Shown: positions 1 to 8,453, counted from the first letter of the stretch. The stretch: 64,000 nucleotides of DNA from Qipengyuania gelatinilytica (GCF_019711315.1 NZ_CP081294.1:1-64000); one strand, 5' to 3'. Numbers and translations are program-made. Notes: a model not told the origin generated them from the sequence alone.

Positions 1-75
1 TGGTGACCCGTACGGGAATCGAACCCGTGTTTCAGCCGTGAAAGGGCCGCGTCCTAACCGCTAGACGAACGGGCC
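1..75 (-). tRNA. tRNA-Glu (anticodon TTC)
   Basis: The complement folds as a full cloverleaf. The 5' arm GGCCCGT pairs with ACGGGTC through one G-U pair, followed by discriminator A and an encoded CCA at positions 3-1. The anticodon loop CTTTCAC gives anticodon TTC (Glu). The T-loop GGTTCGATTCC and D-arm are canonical. The 3' end sits exactly at the window edge. Confidence 0.96.
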
Positions 76-160
76 ACGGGCCCTTGGGGGCTCGGTGGCG
101 TGGCGGCGCAATTAGGCGTGGTCGCCGGAAGCGTCAACCCTCAATTCGGCAAGTTTGCGA

Positions 161-1945
161 TCAATCTGCAAATGCAGCGTCTTCAAGGTGCAGTTCGGCC
201 TGCGGACGGCTGCCCCAGTCGTCGATCTTCACACGGCCTGCCAGCCACAGCCTGCGCCCGCGCGATCCATGCAGCAAAGCCTGCCCCATGTCGCTGTCCG
301 CAGCGCGGAAGGCGATTCCCTTGAAGCTCTTGCCATCGTCCCCGCTGGCAATCAGCCGGACGTGGTCGGTGCCGACGATATCGCACTTCACCAGCCTGAC
401 GGGACCGACTGCAACGCGCGGTCCCGGCCAACCCATTCCATAGGGGCCGCCCCGTTCGAGCGCATCGACCAGCGCGGGGGTAAGCCCGCCTGGCGCAACT
501 GCGAGGTCGAGCAGCATCTCGCGATTGGCGTCTGCGCGAGAAACCGCTGCTTCGAGATGCGTATCGAGCCAGTCGGCAAAATCCTCGAGGCGCGATTCTT
601 CGACTGTCAGGCCTGCAGCCATCGCGTGGCCGCCGCCTTTGACGAGTAGGCCTTCCTCGCGAGCTCGGATGATCGCAGCACCGAGGTCGACACCGGCGAT
701 CGAGCGGCCCGAACCCTTTCCTTCGCCGGTCTCGTCGAGCGCAATGACGAGAGACGGTTTGCCGGTCTTTTCCTTGATCCGTCCGGCGACGATACCGATT
801 ACGCCCGGATGCCAACCGCGCGCCGCCACCACGTGGACTGCACGGTTGTGCTGGCCGGCCAGCTGCTCTTCCGCCGCTTGCTGCACCTCGGCCTCGATAG
901 CCCGGCGTTCCTCGTTGAGAGCGGACAATTGCGCAGCGATCTCGCGCGCTTCCTCTGCATCCTCGGTGGTCAGCAGGCGGACGCCGAGCGTCGATTCGCC
1001 GACCCGGCCACCGGCATTGATCCGCGGACCAAGCGCAAAGCCGAGGTCCGAACAGATCGGTGCCCGCTTCAGGCGGCTGGCGTCGATAAGGGCAGACATG
1101 CCGATATTGTCCCGCCGGCCCATGACCTTGAGACCCTGCGCCACGAATGCGCGGTTGAGACCGTGCAGGGCCGCCACATCGGCCACGGTGCCCAGGGCGA
1201 CAATGTCCAGCAGCGCAAACAGGTCGGGCTCCTTGCGGTCCTCGAAGAACCCTCGCGCACGCAAGGTGCGAACAAGCGCAATCGCCAACAGGAAGGCCAC
1301 GCCGACTGCCGCAAGATGCCCGTGCGCCGCAGCGAGGTCGTTCTCGTCGAGGCGGTTGGGATTGACCAGTGCCGCTGCCCTTGGAAGCTCCGGTGAGCAC
1401 TTGTGGTGATCGACCACGATCACATCGATCCCGGCGTCGCTCGCCATCGCGAGCGCCTCGTGCGCCATCGCGCCGCAGTCGACGGTCACGATCAGGCTCG
1501 ACCCGCTCTCGCCAAGCTTGACCAACGCCTCTCCCGACGGGCCGTAGCCTTCGAGAAGGCGGTCGGGAATGTAGTAGTCGGCATCCACGCCAAGCTCTCG
1601 CAGAAGGCGGATCAGCAACGCGGAACTGGTGGCACCATCGACGTCGTAATCGCCGTAGATCGTGATCTTTTCCCGGCTCAGGATCGCCTGGGCGATACGA
1701 TCTGCCGCGGTCTCCATATCGTTGAACTCGGACGGGTCGGGCAGGAATTCGCGCAAGGTCGGCGTGAGGTGGCGCGGCACATCCTCGGCAGCGACACCGC
1801 GCGCCAACAGCAGCTGGCGGACGATGGCCTCGTCGTCGCCCACGTGGCCCTGACCAAGGTCCATATTGCCGCCCCGCCAGCGCCATGCGCGTCCGGTAAG
1901 CGACTGCGATACGCCATAGACGTGAGGAAGTGCGGTTGTGGCCAT
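161..1945 (-). CDS. recJ: Single-stranded-DNA-specific exonuclease RecJ
   Basis: This is a 594-aa cytoplasmic 5'-3' ssDNA exonuclease of the DHH superfamily, used in recombinational repair and mismatch repair. The DHH-domain signature DYDVDG lies at residues 99-104 and the DHH triad at residues 179-181. Downstream are the DHHA1 motif (GGGHAMAAGL, roughly residue 440) and a C-terminal OB-like region. The length matches typical alphaproteobacterial RecJ (580-600 aa). The gene is divergent from the flavodoxin-like gene at 2030 with 84 bp between them, and it ends 86 bp before tRNA-Glu on the same strand. Confidence 0.96.
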   Translation of the reverse strand: MATTALPHVYGVSQSLTGRAWRWRGGNMDLGQGHVGDDEAIVRQLLLARGVAAEDVPRHLTPTLREFLPDPSEFNDMETAADRIAQAILSREKITIYGDYDVDGATSSALLIRLLRELGVDADYYIPDRLLEGYGPSGEALVKLGESGSSLIVTVDCGAMAHEALAMASDAGIDVIVVDHHKCSPELPRAAALVNPNRLDENDLAAAHGHLAAVGVAFLLAIALVRTLRARGFFEDRKEPDLFALLDIVALGTVADVAALHGLNRAFVAQGLKVMGRRDNIGMSALIDASRLKRAPICSDLGFALGPRINAGGRVGESTLGVRLLTTEDAEEAREIAAQLSALNEERRAIEAEVQQAAEEQLAGQHNRAVHVVAARGWHPGVIGIVAGRIKEKTGKPSLVIALDETGEGKGSGRSIAGVDLGAAIIRAREEGLLVKGGGHAMAAGLTVEESRLEDFADWLDTHLEAAVSRADANREMLLDLAVAPGGLTPALVDALERGGPYGMGWPGPRVAVGPVRLVKCDIVGTDHVRLIASGDDGKSFKGIAFRAADSDMGQALLHGSRGRRLWLAGRVKIDDWGSRPQAELHLEDAAFAD

Positions 1946-2029
1946 GCGTTCTTTCTACAGCGCGCAAGGGCGGTGCGACAAGCGCGGCGACGTTGACAAT
2001 CGACAGCCGCTTGCGATGAGTACCGCGTC

Positions 2030-2515
2030 ATGACCGAGCTCCCCCTCCTGATTGCCTGGCACAGCCGCACCGGAACGAGCGAGGCACTCGCCAGGGCCGC
2101 TCTGGAAGGCGCCGGCGACCTTGCAGAGATGATCGAGGCAAGCGAAGTACGGGAGGAGCACATGCTCGCGGCCCGTGGATACCTGTTCGCTTGTCCGGAA
2201 AACCTCGCCACCATGAGCGGGATGATGAAAGAGATGTTCGACCGGCTCTATTACCCCGTCCTCGGGAAGATCGAGGGCCGTGCCTATGCGACGATCATCG
2301 CGGCCGGTTCGGACGGGGAGGGGGCGCAGCGCCAGCTGGATCGGATCGCAACCGGATGGCGGCTGAAGCGTGTGGCGGATCCCATGATCGTGAATACCGA
2401 CGCGCAAACGCCGGAGCGGATTCTGGCTCCGAAGACCGTTTCGCAATCCGATCTGCAGCTTGCCAGAGACATTGGGGAAGGGCTCGCCCAAGGGCTTGAT
2501 GCCGGAATTTTCTAG
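2030..2515 (+). CDS. Flavodoxin-fold / NAD(P)H-dependent FMN reductase-like protein
   Basis: The 161-aa protein begins with a beta strand and a phosphate-binding-like loop (LLIAWHSRTGTSEAL, residues 6-20), as in flavodoxin and WrbA-type proteins. A second conserved block, FACPENLATMSGMMKEMFDRLYYP at about residues 53-76, resembles the FMN-contacting loop of NAD(P)H-dependent FMN reductases. It is probably a cytoplasmic flavoprotein with electron-transfer or quinone-reducing activity; the substrate cannot be read from sequence. The gene is divergent from recJ and not obviously in an operon. Confidence 0.75.
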   Translation: MTELPLLIAWHSRTGTSEALARAALEGAGDLAEMIEASEVREEHMLAARGYLFACPENLATMSGMMKEMFDRLYYPVLGKIEGRAYATIIAAGSDGEGAQRQLDRIATGWRLKRVADPMIVNTDAQTPERILAPKTVSQSDLQLARDIGEGLAQGLDAGIF

Positions 2516-2607
2516 GTTTTCTCGTCCGAAACGGTTCAATAGCCGTCAAGCAGACTCGACGAAGTGGCCGCAACCCGTCAAGCAGGGACGGGAAGGGGAC
2601 TGCTTGG

Positions 2608-3429
2608 ATGGGTAGGGACGTACCATCTGATTTTGCAGAAAGGCGCGCGTCGCAGGATTTGCCTCCGGGCATCTTCCTGCTCTTTGCGTCGGATATGCGG
2701 CCTAAACGGCTCGATGTATTGAACGCCATTGAGGATTCTCAATCGGCGTCGATCTCGCACGACCCCTTGATGATCCCTATCGATCGAGAACCCAAGGGGG
2801 ATCGTGGCGCAACCGCTCATGCAGGAGACTGGGTCGAAATCTTGCAGTGGGGGATGACGTTCGACCTGCTCGGCATCGCTCCCGGGCCGGGGGTAGGTTT
2901 GCCCGATATCGGGTATCGTTTCGGCTGCGCGGTGAATGTCCCGGATAGTCATACGGGCGCAATGGCGCTTGTGCCTGGGCCTCATCTTATCGACGGGGCC
3001 AACAGTCTCCCGATCGTCCGAGCAATGCTCGACCTCGCATCGCACCTTGCCCAGACATTGCCACAGGTAGAAGCAGTTTGCTGGTCGCCTGCCCGCAGCG
3101 CCATCGGGGCACCGCTTTTTGCTCGCACGGTTGCCGCGTGGCTTTCGGGCGGACCATTTCCCGCGCTGGGACTTGCCGGCTTTGCGCAACAGCAAGGTGG
3201 CCGGCTGGTCAGCGAAGGGCTGTCCTATTTCGTCGGCCAGGAATTGTCTCTCACACCCGAGCTTGCCGCCAATCCGGTGGCAGCAACGCAGCTGGGGGCA
3301 CGGCTGGTTCACGAAATCGTGGGCACAGGCCGGGTCGAGGATGCACGAAGTTTCGTCACCGATACCGGCATCTCGCTCATGCTGACCCCGCTTGATGATG
3401 GCGTCACCCTCGAGGTTTCGCTGATGTAG
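2608..3429 (+). CDS. Hypothetical protein, possibly DUF4261-like
   Basis: This 273-aa protein has no signal peptide or membrane segment. Its C-terminal half contains AVCWSPARSAI, then an F-x-TVAAWL helix, GLAGFAQQQGG and GLSYFVGQELSLTPE. That order (VxW, GL..F, E-L, then a C-terminal helix) resembles DUF4261 proteins, but the match is from memory and weak. The start ATG follows a purine-rich GGAAGGGG. An internal ATG at residue 30 is possible. The AHH nuclease gene begins 12 bp downstream on the same strand, so the two are probably co-transcribed. The function is unknown. Confidence 0.65.
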   Translation: MGRDVPSDFAERRASQDLPPGIFLLFASDMRPKRLDVLNAIEDSQSASISHDPLMIPIDREPKGDRGATAHAGDWVEILQWGMTFDLLGIAPGPGVGLPDIGYRFGCAVNVPDSHTGAMALVPGPHLIDGANSLPIVRAMLDLASHLAQTLPQVEAVCWSPARSAIGAPLFARTVAAWLSGGPFPALGLAGFAQQQGGRLVSEGLSYFVGQELSLTPELAANPVAATQLGARLVHEIVGTGRVEDARSFVTDTGISLMLTPLDDGVTLEVSLM

Positions 3430-3441
3430 GCGGACACTGGG

Positions 3442-3963
3442 TTGGAGGGGCGCTCGATTAAGCTATCCGGCCGCACGAGGCTGGCGTTTCGCGCGGTCAA
3501 TCGCCGCGGCGCACCGGGCCATGTTCCGGGCCTCCAGCGCCATCACCTGTTACCCTGTCAGCTTCTCGCACAGGGGTGCTTCGGCAAGATGTTCGATGCG
3601 ATCGGGCGGCTTCACATCGGTTTCGACGACTTCCGCGCCAACGGGATGCTGCTTCCGGCGCAGGAAGATGCTGCATTGCGCATGGCTCTGCCGATGCATC
3701 GCGGGCCGCACCGTGACTATAACGATATGGTCATCGAACGCGTCGGGCATATCGAGAGCTGCTGGTCGCGAAAGCGCGCAAGCGATCCGAAGATGGCACG
3801 CGAACACGCGCTGATGCGGCTCGGCCTGTTACAGGCGGCGCTGCGCAAACGGTTGCTCGACGGGGCGAGGCCCTTCTTGCTCAACCGGCGCGATCCAAGC
3901 GCGAGCAAGCCCGATTTCACCGAGCTCGATGCGCTTGCAGAACAGCTATGGCATGCGACCTAG
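3442..3963 (+). CDS. Stand-alone AHH/HNH-ENDO VII-type nuclease-like protein
   Basis: The 173-aa protein carries RHHLLPCQLL at residues 33-42, FRANGMLLP at 64-72 and MHRGPHRDYNDMVIERV from 85. This is the layout of the AHH branch of the HNH/ENDO VII superfamily: paired His, an Asn/Gly-Leu-Pro strand, then H-x3-H-x2-Y. AHH domains are best known as C-terminal toxin tips of polymorphic toxins, but here the domain makes up most of a free-standing protein with no secretion signal. Nuclease activity is inferred from family. Its stop codon overlaps the convergent nitronate monooxygenase stop at a shared CTAG (3960-3963). Confidence 0.7.
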   Translation: MEGRSIKLSGRTRLAFRAVNRRGAPGHVPGLQRHHLLPCQLLAQGCFGKMFDAIGRLHIGFDDFRANGMLLPAQEDAALRMALPMHRGPHRDYNDMVIERVGHIESCWSRKRASDPKMAREHALMRLGLLQAALRKRLLDGARPFLLNRRDPSASKPDFTELDALAEQLWHAT

Positions 3964-4928
3964 GCGGTAGCCTTCGCCAGCGCTTCCTTGGCGGCGATGT
4001 ATTCGTTCTCGAGACGCGCAACCATGTCCGCGACCGGCCCGACGCTCTTGACGGTGCCGATACCCTGGCCCGAACCCCAGATGTCTTTCCAAGCCTTGGC
4101 CTTGGTGTTGCCGCCGCTCCCGAAATTCATCTTGCTCGGATCGCTTTGCGGCAGGTTTTCCGGGTCGAGGCCGGCGTTCTCAATGCTGGAACGCAGGTAA
4201 TTGCCGTGCACCCCGGTGAAGAGGTTCGAATAGACGATCCCGTCGGCGCTGCCCTCGACGATGCCCTGCTTGTAGCCTTCGACAGCATTGGCTTCCTCGG
4301 TCGCGATCCATGGCGACCCGATATAGGCGAAATCCGCGCCAAGCGCCTGTGCCGCGAGGATCGAACGGCCATGCGCGATCGAGCCCGACAGCGCGACCAG
4401 TCCGTCGAACCATTCACGGATTTCCTGCATCAGCGCAAAGGGGCTGAGCGTGCCGGCATGGCCTCCGGCGCCCGCAGCAACGGGAATAAGGCCGTCGGCA
4501 CCCTTTTCGATCGCCTTGTGCGCGAAGCGGTTGTTGATCACGTCATGCATGGTGATCCCACCCCAGCCGCGCACGGCGTTGAAGATTTCCTCACGCGCGC
4601 CGAGCGAGGTGATGACCAGCGGCACCTGCCACTTGGCGCAAGTCGCCATGTCGGCTTCGATCCGGTCGTTCGACCGGTGCACGATCTGGTTGACTGCGAA
4701 GGGCGCTGCCGGACTGTCGGGATTGTCGCGGTTATGCGTGGCCAGTTCCTCGGTGATCCGGTGGAGCCACTCGTCGAGTTCACTCTGCGGTCGGGCATTG
4801 AGGGCAGGGAAGCTGCCGACGATACCTGCCTTGCACTGCGCGATGACCAGTTCCGGTCCCGAAACGATGAAAAGGGGCGATCCGATGACGGGGATGCGCA
4901 GCTTGTCGAAGGGGGCGGGCAGGGTCAT
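3960..4928 (-). CDS. Nitronate monooxygenase family protein (2-nitropropane dioxygenase-like)
   Basis: This is a 322-aa FMN-dependent TIM-barrel protein of the NMO/2-NPD family, which oxidises alkyl nitronates. Family features include PVIGSPLFIVSGPELVIAQ near the N-terminus, the GADGLIPVAAGAGGHAG flavin-phosphate segment near the middle, and LGADFAYIGSPWIAT. The start was placed at the ATG after AGGAG with 10-nt spacing; an upstream ATG at 4976 would add 16 unlike residues. A 19-bp palindrome lies 65-83 bp upstream, suggesting its own control even though the amidohydrolase gene is upstream on the same strand. Confidence 0.87.
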   Translation of the reverse strand: MTLPAPFDKLRIPVIGSPLFIVSGPELVIAQCKAGIVGSFPALNARPQSELDEWLHRITEELATHNRDNPDSPAAPFAVNQIVHRSNDRIEADMATCAKWQVPLVITSLGAREEIFNAVRGWGGITMHDVINNRFAHKAIEKGADGLIPVAAGAGGHAGTLSPFALMQEIREWFDGLVALSGSIAHGRSILAAQALGADFAYIGSPWIATEEANAVEGYKQGIVEGSADGIVYSNLFTGVHGNYLRSSIENAGLDPENLPQSDPSKMNFGSGGNTKAKAWKDIWGSGQGIGTVKSVGPVADMVARLENEYIAAKEALAKATA

Positions 4929-4992
4929 GGGCAGGCGGCTCCTCTCAGAATGTTGGCGGGTGCGTATGGCGCGCAAGCGGACTTGTCGAGAG

Positions 4993-5011
4993 TGACGTTA
5001 CGTAAACGTCA
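4993..5011. promoter_or_regulatory. 19-bp palindromic operator-like site
   Basis: TGACGTT-ACGTA-AACGTCA has perfect 7-bp arms, and its core TTACGTAA is itself a palindrome. It overlaps the stop codon of the amidohydrolase gene and lies upstream of the nitronate monooxygenase start at 4928. Sites built on TTACG..CGTAA are typical for MerR- or TetR-type regulators of acyl-CoA and related metabolism. That link is inference; no regulator gene is adjacent. Confidence 0.5.
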
Positions 5012-6070
5012 GCCTGCGGGGAGCACGTGTTCGATCCCGTAAACCCGCGCTGCGGTGCCGGCGAACAGCGCATGCTTCTCGTCTGCCGAATGCCCCTGCG
5101 CCAGGCGCTTGAAGGTGTTCCAGAGAACTTCGTAGCTCGCGCCCCAGCGGTCGACCGGGTAGTTCGATTCGAACATCGCGCGATCCGGACCGAAGCTTTC
5201 GATGCAGGTTTCGATATAGGGGCGCCACAGGCCTGCCAGGTGCTCCGAGGTATGGCCCGTCATCGGACCGTCTTCGGGCAGGCCGCAGAATGCCATCGCC
5301 AAGCCGCCCAGCTTCAAGTGCACGTTGTCGCATTCGGCCAGGGCATGGATCGAACGTCGCCAGCGATCGAAGTTCTCGTGCAGTTTTCCACGATAGCAGG
5401 CGATATTCAGTGGCGTTCCGCAATGGTCGAGAACGATGGTCTGGTCGGGAAAGGCCTTGGCGAGATCGAGCACATCGCCAAGCTGCGGTTCGAGCAGCCA
5501 GGCATCGAAGGTCAGGCCATGCTTGGCATAGGCCGCGAAGCCTGCGCGGAATGCGTCGGACAGGTAGAGGCCTTCGGGGGCATGGAACGGAGGGCCGAGC
5601 ACTTCGGGATCGGCGTCCCACGCGGCCGCATGGCGGATACCGCGAAAACGGCCATTGCCCGCGGCAACCAGCGCCTCGATCACCGGATGGACCTTGTCGC
5701 CCAGCGTGAGGTCGGCGTGGCCCACGATCCCTGCACAGGGTCGATAATCGCCATAGAGCCCGCTAGCGCCCTGGGCGGCGACGCCGTTCACGAACTCGAC
5801 TTCACCGACGCTCTTCATGTCGTCGCCGCGGCTGGCATCGTAGAAGGCGCCGCATTCCATGAAGACGGTGCCGACGATGTTGTGGCCGCCCTCCAGCCCG
5901 CCGCGCGTGTCCTGTTGCAGCTCGTCGAAGGTGTAATAGGCGGCTCCGGCGATCGCTTCGATGAAGTCGTGACGCGGTTCGGGAAAGGCGGGGATCAATG
6001 GGCGCAGGTCCCAAAGATGGTGATGCGGATCGATGATCGGCAGGTCGGGCTCGAGTATCGTTTCGCTCAT
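5009..6070 (-). CDS. Amidohydrolase family protein (TIM-barrel metal-dependent hydrolase)
   Basis: The 353-aa protein opens with PIIDPHHHLWD (residues 10-20), the metal-binding H-x-H strand of amidohydrolase-2 / COG3618 enzymes. Later motifs are DHCGTPLN (strand-6 region) and FESNYPVDRW (metal-ligand Asp strand). Such enzymes hydrolyse lactones, dicarboxylates or aromatic-acid intermediates; the specific substrate is unknown. It is co-directional with nitronate monooxygenase, 80 bp apart, with a palindrome in the gap. The ATG start is well placed relative to the conserved first strand. Confidence 0.85.
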   Translation of the reverse strand: MSETILEPDLPIIDPHHHLWDLRPLIPAFPEPRHDFIEAIAGAAYYTFDELQQDTRGGLEGGHNIVGTVFMECGAFYDASRGDDMKSVGEVEFVNGVAAQGASGLYGDYRPCAGIVGHADLTLGDKVHPVIEALVAAGNGRFRGIRHAAAWDADPEVLGPPFHAPEGLYLSDAFRAGFAAYAKHGLTFDAWLLEPQLGDVLDLAKAFPDQTIVLDHCGTPLNIACYRGKLHENFDRWRRSIHALAECDNVHLKLGGLAMAFCGLPEDGPMTGHTSEHLAGLWRPYIETCIESFGPDRAMFESNYPVDRWGASYEVLWNTFKRLAQGHSADEKHALFAGTAARVYGIEHVLPAG

Positions 6071-6133
6071 CTTCTCGTCTCCCCATTGTCGGTGCGGGTC
6101 GCGGTTGGGTCCGCCCCTGCAATCTCCCTACAG

Positions 6134-6158
6134 CTTGGAACACATGGAACACGGTTCA
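6134..6158. repeat. Interspersed short repeat, copy 1 (CACATGGAACACGGTTCA)
   Basis: A 24-25 bp stretch containing CACATGGAACACGGTTCA lies in the 196-bp divergent gap between the amidohydrolase and M28 peptidase genes. A near-identical copy, with CACATGGAGCACGGTTCA, occurs at 56187-56210 in another intergenic gap; about 21 of 24 bases agree. The role is unknown. Confidence 0.45.
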
Positions 6159-6266
6159 TGCAAGGAAAACGCGTCTTCCCCGGCGCTGCGCTCTTGCGAT
6201 GAATGATGGTCGGGAATGCTTGCGCGGTCAGGGCTTGGCATTACTGTGCCGCAAGGGAGGTAGGGA

Positions 6267-7130
6267 ATGGGATTGAGGGGTAAGCTCGGGATTGCCGCGG
6301 CAGGTCTTGCGGGATTCCTGATCATTGCGGGCAACACGCAGGCGTTGCGCGCGACGGAATATGCGACAGGTCTCGAAGCTTTCATCGGCGAACGCGTCAC
6401 TACCGAACAGCGCCGGACTGCGGCAGTTCGGATCATGTCGGAACTGGCCGAGGCCGGGATCGAGGCGAGGCTGCAGTCCTATGACACCGGCAATACGAAC
6501 TGGGCTCTCGACCTCGTCCTGCCGCCGGTTTTGGGTGCCAATGTCGCCGTAGAGATCCCCTCGACCGAGCCGAGCGAGCAGACCATCGTCATCGGCGCGC
6601 ACTACGACACCGTAAAGGGCAGTCCCGGGGCAGACGATAACGCCAGCGGCACCTATGCTGTCATCGAGCTGGCGAAGCGCGTGTCGGAAATGCCCATGCG
6701 GCGCATGAACGTGGTCTTCGTCTGGTTCGACCAGGAAGAAATCGGGCTGGTCGGCAGCAAGATCTTCGCTGCGAACTGGAAGGCGAGCGGGCTTGCGCTG
6801 CACTCCATGCACAATATCGACATGATCGGTTTCGACGGAAACGGTGACGGGCGTTTCGACCTCGATGTGCCCGAAGGAGAGCTTGCCGAAATCTATCTCG
6901 AGGAGGCGGAGGCGCTCGGCATTCCGATCGCCCGCGATACCTTCAATAGCTCCGATCACGCGAGCTTCCGCAAATTCGGATTCCGTGCCGTCTGCCTGTC
7001 GGAAGATTTCTCTCACAAGGACATCAATCCCACCTACCATCGCCGCGGCGACAAGACGATCGACCGCGAATATATGCAAAGCGGCATCGACCTCGTTGCG
7101 GCCGTCATGAAGCGCCTGCTTGAACAGTGA
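6267..7130 (+). CDS. M28 family zinc peptidase
   Basis: This 287-aa co-catalytic zinc aminopeptidase-like protein has an N-terminal hydrophobic segment (residues 5-21) that acts as a signal or anchor, so the catalytic domain is probably periplasmic. The M28 ligands are all visible: H112 (GAHYDT), bridging D123 (GADDNASG), catalytic and ligand E157/E158 (DQEEIGL), D185 (HNIDMIG) and H258 (TYHRRGD). RBS AGGGAGG precedes the ATG. Its stop overlaps the GTG of the next gene (GTGA), so the small membrane protein downstream is translationally coupled. Confidence 0.92.
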   Translation: MGLRGKLGIAAAGLAGFLIIAGNTQALRATEYATGLEAFIGERVTTEQRRTAAVRIMSELAEAGIEARLQSYDTGNTNWALDLVLPPVLGANVAVEIPSTEPSEQTIVIGAHYDTVKGSPGADDNASGTYAVIELAKRVSEMPMRRMNVVFVWFDQEEIGLVGSKIFAANWKASGLALHSMHNIDMIGFDGNGDGRFDLDVPEGELAEIYLEEAEALGIPIARDTFNSSDHASFRKFGFRAVCLSEDFSHKDINPTYHRRGDKTIDREYMQSGIDLVAAVMKRLLEQ

Positions 7131-7507
7131 AGGTGGCGTGGGGAATTCTTGTCCTCAGCCTCCTGCTGTGGGTGTGGCGCGCGGCTGAAGTCGCCTTGCT
7201 CGACAGTTTCGCTCCAGCCGCTTTCCTGGCGGTCGGCCTGGCGTTGATAGGTTGGGGCATCTTAAAGAAGGGAGACGCGTGGCCGAGGGTGTTGAGGGTC
7301 TGGGGACTCCTCATCTGCTTGATCGGCCTTGCAAGGTTCGCGCTCGCGATTGCCCTCCACTGGGGACCGCCGGTCTCCCAGCACGCTATCGAGGTCCTTA
7401 CGGTCCCGTATTTCGCCGCGAGCGCATTCTACCTGCTGGGCGGTGTGTGGCTGATGATCCGGCCGCCTTTGCTGGCCGAGCGGGAGGGCGCCAGGTCAGT
7501 CGTCTGA
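7127..7507 (+). CDS. Small integral membrane protein, coupled to M28 peptidase
   Basis: This 126-aa protein starts at GTG and overlaps the M28 peptidase stop by 4 bases (GTGA). Hydrophobic segments lie at about residues 4-24, 28-48, 60-80 and 92-112, giving four predicted membrane helices. It has no recognisable family motif. The coupling suggests a partner or anchor for the peptidase, which is inference only. Its 3' end overlaps the convergent gene by 12 bases (7496-7507). Confidence 0.75.
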   Translation: MKVAWGILVLSLLLWVWRAAEVALLDSFAPAAFLAVGLALIGWGILKKGDAWPRVLRVWGLLICLIGLARFALAIALHWGPPVSQHAIEVLTVPYFAASAFYLLGGVWLMIRPPLLAEREGARSVV

Positions 7508-8311
7508 CGAGCTCTTTCCGCCACCTGCGCTGAGGATTTTCTCGATCTTTTCAAGCGGGATTCCCAGCCCCTCGGTATTGACCGACAGGAAGATGCGCCC
7601 GCGCGCGATCTCGCGTTCATAGAGCGTGGCCGATACGCCATCCACGTCGGCGTCGGTGAGCATTTTCGCGATGGCGCCGCCGGTCGCGCCGATGACGCTG
7701 CTGACCGCCGCCACCGAAGGAATTGCCTGCGCGGCCATGGCGCCCGCTACCGCTACCGGGCCGACACCGGGGATGGCGAGGATCGCAACACCCAGCACCG
7801 CGCCTGCAAGACCGGCACCGGCCACAGCGCCTGCAATACCGCCTGGCCCGTGGCCCTCGATCGGTTCGTATTTCTCGGCGAGGTATTCGCTGGCGCGCCA
7901 GACCATCGAGATCGCTTCTTCGGGCACGCCCTCGATCGTCAGCTTCCCGACAGCCTTGCGGGCGGTTTCCTGCTTCTCGAACACCGCCGTTGCGACATGT
8001 TCGCGTGAACGGTTCATCTCGTCGACGGCTTGCTGGAATGTCTGCGCAAATCGGGCGCGCTCACGTTCGCTGCGGAAGGTGGCGCGAAGGCCGGCAGAGC
8101 GGTGCAGCTTCTTCACGCTTGGCGTCTTGACCGGACCGAACAGCGTCCTCAGCAGCATTTCGACGGTCGTCCGGCGAAGCGCCTGGTCGGTCCCGCGATT
8201 GATCCATTCGAGCGAAACCGGGCGAGGATGAGCATCGTCGAGGTAGTAAAGAGCCGGGAGCTCTTCCGCCTTCACGACGTAGCCGTGCGTAATTTCCCCT
8301 GCTTCGCCCAT
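7496..8311 (-). CDS. Hypothetical protein with a general-stress-protein-17M/YflT-like glycine-zipper domain
   Basis: The 271-aa protein has an N-terminal region without clear homology (residues 1-105). It is followed by VATAVFEKQETARKAVGKL..GVPEEAISMV, a Gly/Ala-rich hydrophobic hairpin (about residues 155-220, with IPGVGPVAVAGAMAA) and YEREIARGRIFLSV. That order is typical of the YflT / 'general stress protein 17M-like' domain: a beta-alpha-beta unit around a glycine-zipper segment. These proteins are stress-associated, but their molecular role is unknown. An AT-rich dyad (8334-8359) lies just upstream. Confidence 0.68.
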   Translation of the reverse strand: MGEAGEITHGYVVKAEELPALYYLDDAHPRPVSLEWINRGTDQALRRTTVEMLLRTLFGPVKTPSVKKLHRSAGLRATFRSERERARFAQTFQQAVDEMNRSREHVATAVFEKQETARKAVGKLTIEGVPEEAISMVWRASEYLAEKYEPIEGHGPGGIAGAVAGAGLAGAVLGVAILAIPGVGPVAVAGAMAAQAIPSVAAVSSVIGATGGAIAKMLTDADVDGVSATLYEREIARGRIFLSVNTEGLGIPLEKIEKILSAGGGKSSSDD

Positions 8312-8333
8312 TCCGTACGGTTACCGCAAAAGC

Positions 8334-8359
8334 AACTAATTGACAAAACCTGATTAGTT
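8334..8359. promoter_or_regulatory. AT-rich inverted repeat upstream of the stress-type gene
   Basis: AACTAAT and ATTAGTT form perfect 7-bp arms separated by 12 bp, inside a conspicuously AT-rich patch of a GC-rich sequence. On the minus strand a TTGTCA -35-like hexamer overlaps the spacer. It is probably the promoter/operator of the gene starting at 8311. Confidence 0.4.
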
Positions 8360-8453
8360 CACTTCTCTTTTCGCTACGGAAAGGCCCTTTTTCTGGCGTT
8401 TCTTGAAAGTTGGTCGGCACTGAGGCCCGAACATCGCCTCGCCAAGCTTGTAC

